Part shown: positions 8,003 to 17,060 of the stretch, in pieces
How the letters are laid out: the number at the start of each line of letters is the position of its first letter
How positions within the stretch are numbered: the stretch's first letter is position 1
Assembly: GCA_963542545.1 (NCBI GenBank)
Contig: CAUTWO010000010.1
Span: forward strand, 1 to 20,229
DNA length: 20,229 bases
Source: CALISC01 sp963542545
GTDB lineage: Bacteria > Bacillota_I > Bacilli_A > Acholeplasmatales > Acholeplasmataceae
Reading direction: 5' to 3'
Position numbers and translations under genes: made by a program
Notes under the pieces: generated by a model
Seen by the model: the letters and a program-made list of their open reading frames with translations, nothing else
Told to the model about the DNA's origin: nothing
Database searches by the model: none

Positions 8003-8061
8003 GCGTTAAAATCAAGTTAACGCTGAATACTTTTTAAAAAATTAAAAATATTCAGCGTTAA
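8003..8061. terminator. Overlapping hairpins downstream of the transposase gene
   Basis: TTAACGCTGAATA at 8017-8029 pairs perfectly with TATTCAGCGTTAA at 8049-8061. In addition GCGTTAA at 8003-8009 is complementary to TTAACGC at 8017-8023, so two mutually exclusive stems share one arm. The site lies between the transposase remnant and the ATPase gene, both minus strand. It may be a terminator, an insertion-sequence end or a regulatory leader. No clean T-run follows on either strand. Confidence 0.55.
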
Positions 8062-8110
8062 ATTCTATTTAATAAAGAATTCCTAATTGCGGACACTATA
8101 TACCTAATGT

Positions 8111-9178
8111 TTATGCCAATTCTTCAATGTATTTAAGTGTTTTACTTCTTGCCCATGTTTCTTTTTTACGGATTCCTCTTCTCATAAATATCTTGTTTAA
8201 ATATTTAAAAATTTTAGGCAGAGAATTTTTTTCAAGCAGACCTAGTTTAGTTAAATAATTTTTAATTCTTGAAATCATAATGGTTGAAATGAAGTTAATA
8301 AACTCAGATGCAATTACTCTGTAAGTTCCGTGTACGTTTTCTTCACTTTGATCAAGAATGTTTTTAAAGGTGCGAAATAGTTCCTCTATTTCCCACCTTT
8401 TTTTGTAGGCAATATAGATTTCTTTTAGTGGTAAATCAGCGTTTGACTCAAAAACAATTAGTCCAAAATATTCTTGTTTTTCAAGGTACTTTTCCTCGTC
8501 ATAATTATTCCGTTTGCTTACTTTTTCCATGTATGCGCGTTCTTGTGCAGACTTGGAATTTGTTGAAACAAAACAGTAGAAAAATTTATTTTCTTTCTTT
8601 ATTTTCTTTGCTCTTATTGTGTCTAGAGACATAATAATGTCGCTGTTTATACTATTTTTACTAAATTCTTGGTTCCATAAATATAGAAATTCGTTTGTTT
8701 TACTACTAGTGATAATGTCGTTAAAAAGTCTAGAAAAAGTAGAATTACTGTCAATATTAGGAGTAAACAATGCGTTTCTCCTTGCCCATTTTTCATATAG
8801 TTGAATTGCTGAATTTTGGTTTTCTAAATAGTAGCAAACCAATGACTCAATTAGGTTTGCTTTTTCTGCGAAAACTTTTGTTAATATTTGGTTTAAATTT
8901 AGTTTTTCAAAAACTTTTTCAACAACCATTTTTGTACCAAAAGAAAGAGTTCTAGAAAACTTGTTTTCGTTTTCTCTTATAGAAATATTTTGCATCCTAA
9001 AATGTTGGATATACATTTCATTTGGATAAAAATATGCATTGTTTTTTGTATCTAATTTCCCGATACAAACTCTTTTATTTTGGTTAAAACCTTTATCTTT
9101 AAGATATTTTTTCTCAGCGGTATAGTAAACATAAGTAGTATTTTTCTTGGTAAAAAGGTTGTGTTTTGTTACAGGCAA
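8111..9178 (-). CDS. IS4/IS1634-type transposase, internally deleted remnant
   Basis: 355 residues, whereas IS1634-type transposases are usually well over 450. The C-terminal part carries the exact IS4-group Y-(2)-R-(3)-E-(6)-K signature (YKKRWEIEELFRTFK), including the catalytic Glu, then a helical tail. The N-terminal part (TYVYYTAEKKYL, KRVCIGKLD, PNEMYIQHF) matches the usual head. Between LDTI, which looks like the first-Asp region, and NKFFYCFVST the segment expected to hold the second catalytic Asp is missing, so the protein is probably inactive. The only available start is TTG at 9176-9178 without a ribosome binding site, so the true start may be lost. I could not find terminal inverted repeats. 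Confidence 0.72.
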   Translation of the reverse strand: MPVTKHNLFTKKNTTYVYYTAEKKYLKDKGFNQNKRVCIGKLDTKNNAYFYPNEMYIQHFRMQNISIRENENKFSRTLSFGTKMVVEKVFEKLNLNQILTKVFAEKANLIESLVCYYLENQNSAIQLYEKWARRNALFTPNIDSNSTFSRLFNDIITSSKTNEFLYLWNQEFSKNSINSDIIMSLDTIRAKKIKKENKFFYCFVSTNSKSAQERAYMEKVSKRNNYDEEKYLEKQEYFGLIVFESNADLPLKEIYIAYKKRWEIEELFRTFKNILDQSEENVHGTYRVIASEFINFISTIMISRIKNYLTKLGLLEKNSLPKIFKYLNKIFMRRGIRKKETWARSKTLKYIEELA

Positions 9179-9243
9179 TTTTATTTTTAAACGACTGGTT
9201 ATATTTTTGTGAAAAGTTTAGGTTAAATTATTATAAAAATGCC

Positions 9244-9272
9244 TTGCAAAATAGGGAGCAAAGTGGTATATA
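9244..9272 (+). promoter_or_regulatory. Promoter of the second fic gene
   Basis: TTGCAA at 9244-9249, a 17-bp spacer and TATATA at 9267-9272. Transcription would begin near 9279, just before the AAAGGAG at 9285-9291, which rules out the in-frame ATG at 9276. Confidence 0.6.
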
Positions 9273-9296
9273 TAAATGTCCCCTAAAGGAGAGTGC

Positions 9297-10241
9297 ATGG
9301 AAAACAATTTTGAAAAAATCCAAAATTTATTGCGAACGAAAGCCGAATTGCAAGCAAGACTCAGTTTGATACCTTATGATGGATCGGTAGAGATAAAAGA
9401 TGTTGCTGGAAAAAAATATCTTTATATACGAAAAAGAGAGGCGAGGAGAAAGACATCAACTTATGTCGGACCATATTCAAATGAGTTGTATCAAGTGTTG
9501 TTGAAAGGTGTCAAAGATGCAAAAACAATAAAGAAAAATATTAGAATAGTAGAAAAAGAGCTTGCATCTTATGGTTATGATCAAGAAGAATTACCATCGA
9601 AAATTGTTTTGAATATGGACTTTGTAAGAGCTAATATGAAGTCAATCATATACGATCAGACAGTACTTGAGGGGGTTGGAACTACATTCCCAGATACGGA
9701 GCTTATAATTGAAAACAGAAAAGTAAACAACGTAAGTGCTGAAGATGTTCAAAAGATACTGAATTTGAAACATGCATGGGAATTTGTTTTAGACAAAGAT
9801 GTAATTCAATCCCCAACAAATTACTATGTGTGTCAATACATTGCGAGATTAGTAAATGAAGGGTTTTACCAAGAAGGTGGAAGAATAAGGGGCGTTCCTG
9901 TAACAATTGGCGGTTCGTCTTATATTCCGCCTTTGCCAATAGAATATGCGGTAAAGGATGACATTGACCATATTACTTCAAATAGCGAAGATCCTGTTGC
10001 CGTAGCAATCGATCTTGCTTTGTATGTGATGAAAAAACAAATCTTTAACGATGGCAATAAAAGAACTGCAATAATATTTGCTAATCACTACCTTATTGCG
10101 CATGGTGGGGGCTTAATGGTTGTGCCAAAAGATTTGGTTCCTGAATTCAAAAAGTTGTTGGTAAAGTACTACGAAAATATAGACTTGAACTCAATCAAGG
10201 TATTTATGCGAGAAAAGTGCTTAAAAAAATTGGGCAATTAG
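9297..10241 (+). CDS. Fic family protein with altered catalytic motif (His to Gln)
   Basis: 314 residues from ATG 9297, chosen because AAAGGAG lies 5 nt upstream. Residues about 28-70 (DGSVEIKDVAGKKYLYIRK, then TYVGPYSNEL) form a small beta-rich head. The Fic domain spans about 120-305, with the core loop QIFNDGNKRTA at 248-258. The DGNKR part is intact, but the position of the usual catalytic His is Gln248, which argues against standard AMP transfer or implies different chemistry. The TELIIEN segment at 134-140 sits where an inhibitory helix is expected but is one residue out of register with (S/T)xxxEN. It is flanked by a transposase remnant and a pseudogene, so acquisition by transfer is plausible. 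Function and target are unknown. Confidence 0.82.
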   Translation: MENNFEKIQNLLRTKAELQARLSLIPYDGSVEIKDVAGKKYLYIRKREARRKTSTYVGPYSNELYQVLLKGVKDAKTIKKNIRIVEKELASYGYDQEELPSKIVLNMDFVRANMKSIIYDQTVLEGVGTTFPDTELIIENRKVNNVSAEDVQKILNLKHAWEFVLDKDVIQSPTNYYVCQYIARLVNEGFYQEGGRIRGVPVTIGGSSYIPPLPIEYAVKDDIDHITSNSEDPVAVAIDLALYVMKKQIFNDGNKRTAIIFANHYLIAHGGGLMVVPKDLVPEFKKLLVKYYENIDLNSIKVFMREKCLKKLGN

Positions 10242-10320
10242 GGGTAAAAACATAGACTATAATACAAAAATTGCCCCCTAATGCAAGATGCTTGTTAGGA
10301 TTAACTATTAAAAAGATTAA

Positions 10321-10350
10321 AACCGCACTCAAACCGAGTGCGGTTTTTTC
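10321..10350 (+). terminator. Rho-independent terminator after the second fic gene
   Basis: AACCGCACTC at 10321-10330 pairs perfectly with GAGTGCGGTT at 10336-10345 over a 5-nt loop, followed by T's to 10349. It serves the fic gene that stops at 10241. The 80 bp between hold only a weak ATTAGGGG/CCCCTAAT inverted repeat. Confidence 0.9.
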
Positions 10351-10359
10351 ATACCCAAA

Positions 10360-10882
10360 TATGCGGAATTCTTTATTATTTTCAACTCTAAAAATAGCAT
10401 CTGTTTTGTGTTGAGGAAGAACAGACATTATTGAGTTATCCTTGCCAAACAAAAGGATAACAGACAGAGTAATTTCTTCACGCTTAGTCTCTGGGTCTGT
10501 CAAAATCAAACCACTGCTTCTTAAAAGTCACTCATAGTCTTCCAGATATGACCTTTATTGTGTGCGACAGCCATTTTTCTTGCTTTTTTAATAATAGAAG
10601 CATCTAGAAAGTCGATATTAGATTGGGGTATGGTTTATTTACAAAACATTCACGCCTTTTTATTTCGAATAACTTACAGATTGCTTCAGAATTGTGTGAA
10701 ATGTTAATATCACCATCAAACGACCTATCCCAGATTTTACCGTTTTGATTGCATATTTGTGTGCCTTCAGGTACTCTGATATAAATCATTTTTTTATTTT
10801 CTATGGTGAAACTTGTGGTTGTAGATAAAGAAGTGGGTTTATTTTTTGTGGGTTGTTTACTGTTCAAATCAAAATTAAACAA
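10360..10882 (-). pseudogene. Fragment of an AlbA_2-type (Schlafen-like) ATP-binding protein
   Basis: The minus strand encodes pieces of one protein in sequence. First comes KMIYIRVPEGTQICNQNGKI with DRSFDGDINISHNSEAICKLF and NKPYPNL. After a frameshift near 10612 follow DFLDASIIKKARKMAVAHNKG and HIWKTMSDF. An in-frame TAA then interrupts the frame, which resumes as LTDPETKREEITLSVILLFG, KDNSIMSVLPQHKTDAIFRV and ENNKEF before ending at the fic terminator. This order is typical of proteins with an N-terminal AlbA_2 (Schlafen-type) domain, whose VP..T...R.G motif and LTLAGLLLFGKD-like stretch are recognisable. The N-terminal nucleotide-binding part and everything after about residue 200 are missing. 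Confidence 0.72.
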
Positions 10883-10945
10883 ATTTGTCTGAAAAAAAAT
10901 AGCCTTAAATATTTTGAGATAAAACGAAAGAAATATAAAGTATGT

Positions 10946-11014
10946 AAATTGTAAAACCGCGATACAAAACGGTTTTACAATTTTTCAAAACCGTTTTTTT
11001 TTTTTTTTTTTTTT
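10946..11014 (+). promoter_or_regulatory. Two mutually exclusive hairpins followed by 21 T's
   Basis: Bases 10946-10959 and 10970-10983 form a perfect 14-bp stem. Alternatively AAAACGGTTTT at 10966-10976 pairs perfectly with AAAACCGTTTT at 10987-10997, and that stem runs straight into a run of 21 T's at 10994-11014. The second stem is a textbook terminator and the first would prevent it, which is the geometry of an attenuator. It lies 227 bp before the giant surface-protein gene. No plus-strand gene immediately upstream needs a terminator. Confidence 0.5.
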
Positions 11015-11175
11015 GAGGCTTTTTTATATATCACTGTATATATAATGATGCAGCAATTAACATTTTTTGATAAAAAATATATACTTTTTTATCACAAAAT
11101 ACCATAACTAGAACATTATTTAAGAAATCTATATTGAAAGCGCAATATACAAAAAAATTAAAGAACTCCTGTTTG

Positions 11176-11234
11176 TATAATATAAGGTGTAAGGCTAATT
11201 TAAATTTAGTCTTTACCTTAACCAAAAAGGAGAG
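11176..11234 (+). promoter_or_regulatory. -10 element and ribosome binding site of the surface-protein gene
   Basis: TATAAT at 11176-11181 is a perfect -10 box, but no good -35 lies 16-18 bp upstream. AAAAAGGAGAG at 11224-11234 precedes ATG 11241 at ideal spacing. The leader between them contains an imperfect inverted repeat (AAGGTGTAAG and CTTTACCTT). Confidence 0.5.
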
Positions 11235-11240
11235 AAACAT

Positions 11241-14200
11241 ATGCATATCAAAAAAAGAAACGGATACATAATATCTGCCATAATGCTACTTACTTTGACT
11301 TTAATCACTCTGTTTTTAATCTTTTTGTTTATGCACCCCACAGTTTATTTTTCTAAAGCCAGCGGCTTTTCTCAACACGACGGTGTTAGAGCAGGTAAAA
11401 ATAAACTGCGTTTAGTGGTGCCAGAAACTGTAGACACAACTAAGTCTACCTATATTTCTGTAAAACAAGAATGGTTTGAAACTAGCAGAATGGGTAAAAT
11501 TACTGGCATCAAAGCCAAGCAAGGTAAGCACTTAGCACTTGACTTTACAGACCGTGAATACAACCGTGAAGTCTTAACGATTTACACCAAAAACTGGTTT
11601 GGAATTAAAAAAGAACACGACGTTATTGTAGATTACTCTAACTTTCTTCGTGTCTTTTTCCCAGAATCACAAGACGGTGTTGCTCCGCGCAAACCTGTAA
11701 TTTTGCCATACTCAAAACTACAAACCGAATATAAACACATCTACGAAGAGTTGTACAAAATGAAAGGTTTTGTAGCGTTTGACGAAAGAGGACAGGCAAG
11801 CGGACAACCTGTAAGTAAAGAAGAAGTCTTTATAAAAGAAAATGCCAGAGGTCGTGCGTTTATTGTTAACAACAACACACACATTTCTTTAGTTTATGAT
11901 TTTGTCTTACCTGGTATTTTTAAAAATCAAGCCCAAAAAACCCAAGTTTATGATTTAGTTGAAAAAGTAATGGGCAAGGCCAGAACTCTTGACCCTGAAA
12001 GTCAAGGTCTAGAAATTAAGTTAAATACACCACCTTTCTATATTTCTAAGTTTCTTGGTTGGTACTACATTGACCCAGTTGGCAATCGAGTTGACCTAAA
12101 TCCAGGTGAAGAGTTCTTAATCCCACAATGGGTAAAATCAGAGCTTAGACTAATTGCTAAATACGACATCGCTACAGACACCGACAAAATAGGTCCAGAA
12201 CTAGACAAACAAGGTCTAGTTGCTATTTCTTATTTTGATGGCGCGGAAAGGGTGTTTTTTGACATTGTCAAAAAAGGCAGTCCGCTAAAAGAACACGTTT
12301 ATCAAAAACCAGGATATACATATGAAGGCTGGTATAGAGATAGTTCTTTAACTGAAAAAGTAAATTTTGCGTATGAAGTTGCAAGCGCTCACACTGTTCT
12401 TTACTTAAAATCTATTAAGCAAAATCAACCACAACCCGAGAAACCTGTTCAGTACCATACTGTTAGCTTTATTACACCAAGTGATGCGAACCAATTACTT
12501 CCAACTAGACGTGCACACGGCGAGAAACTAGAGACTAACTACTTAACTCCATCTCTTGTCTCTAGACTAGACGAACACGGTAATCTTTGGGAACTAGACT
12601 ACTGGAATTTAGTAGACCCGATTACTGGCACTAGAACCAGATTTGATTTCAATACTCCGATTACCGAAGACATCACGCTTGAGGCTGTGATGAGAAAACG
12701 AATACCGGCTACTTCTAAATACACAATCAAGAGATACTACGAGTCTGTTGACCAGGCCGGTAACTTCATTGAAGATAAATCTAAAGAAGAAGTAGTTGAA
12801 AACCAAACTCCAGGGCAAGAAGTTCAGTTGAGCCCAACTCAAACTAATGCGCCTACTGGTTTTAAATTGGCTGACGGCACTGTAACTAATAAAAAAATCA
12901 ATAAAGATGGTACTACCGTATTTGAACTAAAATACACCCGCAATCGCTACAAAGTAAACTTTGAAGTTAACTACAACGGCAATCACTTTAAAGATGTTAG
13001 CGCTTCCTTAACTCCTGAGCAAACTGTAATGCACGAAGGTAAGTTAACTAAACCAGCAAACCCAACAATTACTAAACCAGGATATACATACACCTTTAAA
13101 CATTGGCAGCTTAAAGACGAGATGGGAAATGTTTACAAGGAAGTTAGCGCATTTGATTTTGAAAACACCAAAATCACTAAAAACTTAACCTTAGTTGCTT
13201 ATTTTGAAGAGAAAAAAGACACAGCAACTTACACTGTTAAGCATATTTTTCAAGGCATTCAAAATCAAATTGACGAGCGAATTGAAGAAAAGAAATTTAC
13301 AGAACAAGTTGGAAAATCTATTACTGTTACTCAAGAAAACAGAGATAAAGCTTTTGACCAACACTTTGAAGTTGCAGATTTCGCAGAAACCAAAAAAGTA
13401 GAAGCCGATGGCTCTACTGTTTTTGAAATCAGATACGCGCGAAAGAAATACAAAGTTAACTTTGAAGTTAACTACAACAACCACTTTGCAGGGGCAAATG
13501 CGTCAAGTGAACCTACGCAAACTATTTATTATCAAGGAAAGGTACGCAAACCTGAGTTTGCACCTTCTCTTGCTAAAGAAGGCCATACCTACACTTTCAA
13601 ACATTGGCAGCTTAAAGACGAGATGGGAAATGTTTACAAGGAAGTCAGCGCATTTGACTTCGACAACACACAAATTACTAAAAACACCACTTTAGTTGCT
13701 TATTTTAAAGAAGACGTACAAACTGCTACATACACAATTAAGCATATTTATAAAGGCTTAGTTTCAAGTCAAGATATTGTTGAACTTGAAACCAAAACTG
13801 CTCAAGTTGGAAGTTTGGTAACTGTATCTGAAGCCAACGGTATTTCAAAACCCGGTTTTGAAATCAAATCACAAAGCGAAACTAAAACAATTCAAGCAAA
13901 TGGGCAAACCATCTTTACTTTAACTTACGAAAGAAAAACTTATTTAGTTGAGTATAACTACAACTCAGGTACACTAAATGGAGAGACATCTACTTCTAAA
14001 ATTTACAAGTTCGAAGAAGTACTTAAAGATGTTGAACATCCTAAAAAAACAGACCCTGCACAACTGAAAGACTACACTTTTGTTGGTTGGCAAGATGAAG
14101 CAAGTGGCCAAATGATAGATTTTTCTAAAGACACTAAGGTTGTTAAAAACTTAAAACTAAAAGCAATTTGGCAAGAAGCAACTGCTACTCGCTCAGTTTA

Positions 14201-17060
14201 CTTAAAAATGATTTGGGAAAAAATCAATGAACCGCAAGACGTTGTAGTTGAACAAAAAATCTCAACAGCCAGAACAATCGGGGCAACTGCCCAAATTACA
14301 GACGCCGACATTAGTGCTGCTTTAAATCAGTTTATTTCAAATAACCCACGTCCTAATCACGAAAGCGAGTTTGATGCAGCTAACTCAGTACCATCGGTAA
14401 CTATTACGACTTCAACCGATAAACACTACATTACTCTGTACTTTAAAGCCAAAACTTACACCGTTAACTTTGACAGAAGTGGTCTGCTAAACTCTTCTGT
14501 AGACAACCTACTTAAACAACCAATTGTACTTAAATACTCACAAGTCTTGCCAGCTGATTTAATTGCTAAAATGAAAGCAGTTAAAAAACAGTCAACCGAA
14601 AATAAAGACTATGTGTTTAGCAGACTAATTGAAACTCAGTCTAACCAAACCTTCCAAGAAGGAATTGCCTACAATAAAGACATTACCTTAAAACCAGAGT
14701 TTCAGGAGAAAGACGTGTTGGTAGACGTTACTCCAAAAGTAGCCGCACACGACACAGACAAAGCAGATGCAAGTCAGTGGGAAGTGCAAACTGGTAAAGT
14801 TGGAGACACCTTTAACTACCAACCAATGGTTGGTGTTAAAAAAGGTTGGCGTTTAGTTGGTTGGTCAAAGACCAACAACGGAGTGGCTGAAAACATCCAA
14901 TATACTCGCGATTTAAAAGAAGTATATGCGGTTTTTGCGCCAGCTGAAACTACCTATACAATTAAACACATTTTTAAAGGAATTCCTGAAGACAATATCG
15001 CCGATGTTGAAAAGACTACTACTAAAAACGCCTTAACTAACTCATCTGTTCAGTTGACTAATGGAGATAAATACCACGATTACAACGAAAATGGTTTTGA
15101 TGCGCAGTTGCCACCAACTGCTCAAATCATTAAGGCAGACGGTTCAACTGAGTTTACTATCACCTATGTTCGCCGCGAGTTTAATGTAACTTTCAAGGTT
15201 AACTACAATAACCAATTTCCTGGAACTGCTGGAAACATTCCAAGTAGCCAAAAAGTTAAGTTTGAAGGTAAAGTAAAACCACCTACTAACCCAACTATTA
15301 CTAAACCAGGCAGAACTTATGAATTTAAACACTGGCAACTTGAGTCTAGTATGCACGGAACTTATTCAGAGCAGCAGCCTTATGACTTTACAAGCCCGGT
15401 TCAAGGAGACGTTTCTTTAGTTGCTTATTTTAAAGAAACTATTGACAAGGTAACTTACAAGATTGTGCATTATTTAGAAAAAACTGGTAAAGACAGCGCT
15501 TTAAACGGTCAGTATGAAAGAATAGAAGAAGTCAAGACTGACCAGAAAGTAGAAGATGGCGCCCATTACCAAGACTACGCTCAACTAGACAGCCAACTTT
15601 ATGAGAAACACACTGCGCACCCTCAAAATAAACTAACCGCACAACTAACGGCTGGCGACAACACAGTTGAAGTTTGTCAGTACTATAAGTTAAAAGAAGT
15701 TGAAGTTAAGTTCAAGAAAACAGGAGGAATTGCTTCGTTTACCTACGACACTCTTAAAGTTAAGAAAACAAGAAGTGTTGTGCTGCCTGGATACACCCTT
15801 AAAAATACACATAACTTCATAGGTTGGGCTTTATCTGAAAATGGTCAAACTCAAAGCGAGTTTGTTGTTGAAAAAACTACAAGTAGCCTAGATATTTTTG
15901 CAAAAACTGATTTTCAAAACAGAGACATCACATACACTGTTAAAAAAGAAAAAGCAGACGGCAATTTTGAAGATCCAATCGTAGAAACTAAACCAGGCAA
16001 AATTGGTTCAGTTCACACAGTTGCTTACCGAAATCCAGATGACAGCATTTATCAAAGTCCTGTTTATGATAAAAGTTCTTTAACAGTGAATGCTGACGCA
16101 AATCAAAATAAAGTGACTGTCACTTTAAAAAGAAAAGTTTATGATGTTACTTTTGAAGTTAAAGGGCATTCAAGCAACATCGCTAAAAGAACTATTAGAC
16201 ACGGCTCTACAATTGGAGCGATTGATGAAAGCCAGTTTGTGGCCGATGGTTTGGGTATTGTAAAAACCGAATTAGATGGCGTTGTTAAAACAAAAACTGA
16301 AATTCAAAATTTAGTTGTTACTAAAAATCATAAAGTTACCGTCTATGTTGATGAATCAACTAGACTTGTTGGTAAATACCCTCAAACTAAAGTTGACAGT
16401 CCTGCGGGAATACAATTTGAGCGAGATGATGTTCGTGAACTTAAATTTAATTCTAAGAATGTGGACTACACACTAAATTTCACTCGTAAATACTACAAAG
16501 ACAATTCAGGCAATAGATATGAAATGTATAATGGCAGCTATTTCAAATTTGAAGATGTTGAGTTTGTAAAAATTCCTAAACAAAATACTTGGTTTACCAA
16601 AAGAATAATTGACTTTACTCCTTTCAATATATATATTTCTAGTTATTCAGATAATGTAAAACCAGAACATTCTATCTTTAAAGCAATGGTTGAAGAGATA
16701 GGCAAAATTTTAGAAACCACTACTTATATGCCAACATATGACGACGGTGATTTTTCAGTTAAACCTATTTTAGATACAAACGGTGATAATCATCCTAAAT
16801 TAAGACGAGATTCTACTGATTATGCCAAGGCTGTCTTAAATCAATATTCAGGTTATAGCCTGTACTATCGTGATGCTAATATGAATGTGTATCCAGGTGC
16901 AACGAATTACCCTTATTACAGCAGTAGCCGCCATCAGTACTGGTGGCTTGGTACGCAGTATCCTAACTCTAACCCGAACGCGCGTAACATCAACAACAGT
17001 GGCAACCTGAACTGGAACAACGTGAACAACGTTTTGGGTGTAGTAGTTTGCATTAGGTAG
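11241..17060 (+). CDS. Giant membrane-anchored surface protein, DGR target with C-terminal variable DUF6273-like domain
   Basis: 1939 residues. Residues 9-31 (YIISAIMLLTLTLITLFLIF and on) form one membrane helix, probably an uncleaved signal anchor with the rest outside; there is no LPXTG motif. Residues about 40-400 contain InlB-like strands (GWYYIDPVGN, GYTYEGWYRD). From about 492 the chain repeats a module of a MucBP-like part (ATYTVKHIF) and an InlB-like part (KVNFEVNYN to LVAYF), starting near 492, 661, 829, 1237 and 1404. Residues about 1710-1939 match the DUF6273 / C-type-lectin-like layout: KYPQTKVD, YFKFEDVEFVKI, then YWWLGTQYP and the Asn-rich NARNINNSGNLNW end. The last 49 codons are the variable repeat; residues 1894, 1897 and 1900 differ from the template. 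Likely an adhesin or ligand-binding stalk whose tip is diversified. Confidence 0.9.
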   Translation: MHIKKRNGYIISAIMLLTLTLITLFLIFLFMHPTVYFSKASGFSQHDGVRAGKNKLRLVVPETVDTTKSTYISVKQEWFETSRMGKITGIKAKQGKHLALDFTDREYNREVLTIYTKNWFGIKKEHDVIVDYSNFLRVFFPESQDGVAPRKPVILPYSKLQTEYKHIYEELYKMKGFVAFDERGQASGQPVSKEEVFIKENARGRAFIVNNNTHISLVYDFVLPGIFKNQAQKTQVYDLVEKVMGKARTLDPESQGLEIKLNTPPFYISKFLGWYYIDPVGNRVDLNPGEEFLIPQWVKSELRLIAKYDIATDTDKIGPELDKQGLVAISYFDGAERVFFDIVKKGSPLKEHVYQKPGYTYEGWYRDSSLTEKVNFAYEVASAHTVLYLKSIKQNQPQPEKPVQYHTVSFITPSDANQLLPTRRAHGEKLETNYLTPSLVSRLDEHGNLWELDYWNLVDPITGTRTRFDFNTPITEDITLEAVMRKRIPATSKYTIKRYYESVDQAGNFIEDKSKEEVVENQTPGQEVQLSPTQTNAPTGFKLADGTVTNKKINKDGTTVFELKYTRNRYKVNFEVNYNGNHFKDVSASLTPEQTVMHEGKLTKPANPTITKPGYTYTFKHWQLKDEMGNVYKEVSAFDFENTKITKNLTLVAYFEEKKDTATYTVKHIFQGIQNQIDERIEEKKFTEQVGKSITVTQENRDKAFDQHFEVADFAETKKVEADGSTVFEIRYARKKYKVNFEVNYNNHFAGANASSEPTQTIYYQGKVRKPEFAPSLAKEGHTYTFKHWQLKDEMGNVYKEVSAFDFDNTQITKNTTLVAYFKEDVQTATYTIKHIYKGLVSSQDIVELETKTAQVGSLVTVSEANGISKPGFEIKSQSETKTIQANGQTIFTLTYERKTYLVEYNYNSGTLNGETSTSKIYKFEEVLKDVEHPKKTDPAQLKDYTFVGWQDEASGQMIDFSKDTKVVKNLKLKAIWQEATATRSVYLKMIWEKINEPQDVVVEQKISTARTIGATAQITDADISAALNQFISNNPRPNHESEFDAANSVPSVTITTSTDKHYITLYFKAKTYTVNFDRSGLLNSSVDNLLKQPIVLKYSQVLPADLIAKMKAVKKQSTENKDYVFSRLIETQSNQTFQEGIAYNKDITLKPEFQEKDVLVDVTPKVAAHDTDKADASQWEVQTGKVGDTFNYQPMVGVKKGWRLVGWSKTNNGVAENIQYTRDLKEVYAVFAPAETTYTIKHIFKGIPEDNIADVEKTTTKNALTNSSVQLTNGDKYHDYNENGFDAQLPPTAQIIKADGSTEFTITYVRREFNVTFKVNYNNQFPGTAGNIPSSQKVKFEGKVKPPTNPTITKPGRTYEFKHWQLESSMHGTYSEQQPYDFTSPVQGDVSLVAYFKETIDKVTYKIVHYLEKTGKDSALNGQYERIEEVKTDQKVEDGAHYQDYAQLDSQLYEKHTAHPQNKLTAQLTAGDNTVEVCQYYKLKEVEVKFKKTGGIASFTYDTLKVKKTRSVVLPGYTLKNTHNFIGWALSENGQTQSEFVVEKTTSSLDIFAKTDFQNRDITYTVKKEKADGNFEDPIVETKPGKIGSVHTVAYRNPDDSIYQSPVYDKSSLTVNADANQNKVTVTLKRKVYDVTFEVKGHSSNIAKRTIRHGSTIGAIDESQFVADGLGIVKTELDGVVKTKTEIQNLVVTKNHKVTVYVDESTRLVGKYPQTKVDSPAGIQFERDDVRELKFNSKNVDYTLNFTRKYYKDNSGNRYEMYNGSYFKFEDVEFVKIPKQNTWFTKRIIDFTPFNIYISSYSDNVKPEHSIFKAMVEEIGKILETTTYMPTYDDGDFSVKPILDTNGDNHPKLRRDSTDYAKAVLNQYSGYSLYYRDANMNVYPGATNYPYYSSSRHQYWWLGTQYPNSNPNARNINNSGNLNWNNVNNVLGVVVCIR
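13098..13645 (+). repeat. Near-identical tandem modules within the surface-protein gene
   Basis: A 47-bp stretch at 13098-13144 recurs without change at 13599-13645, an offset of 501 bp or 167 codons. Further matches at the same offset (for example TTTGAAGTTAACTACAAC near 12960 and 13461) show a recent duplication of one MucBP/InlB module. Such units can expand or contract by recombination while keeping frame. Confidence 0.85.
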
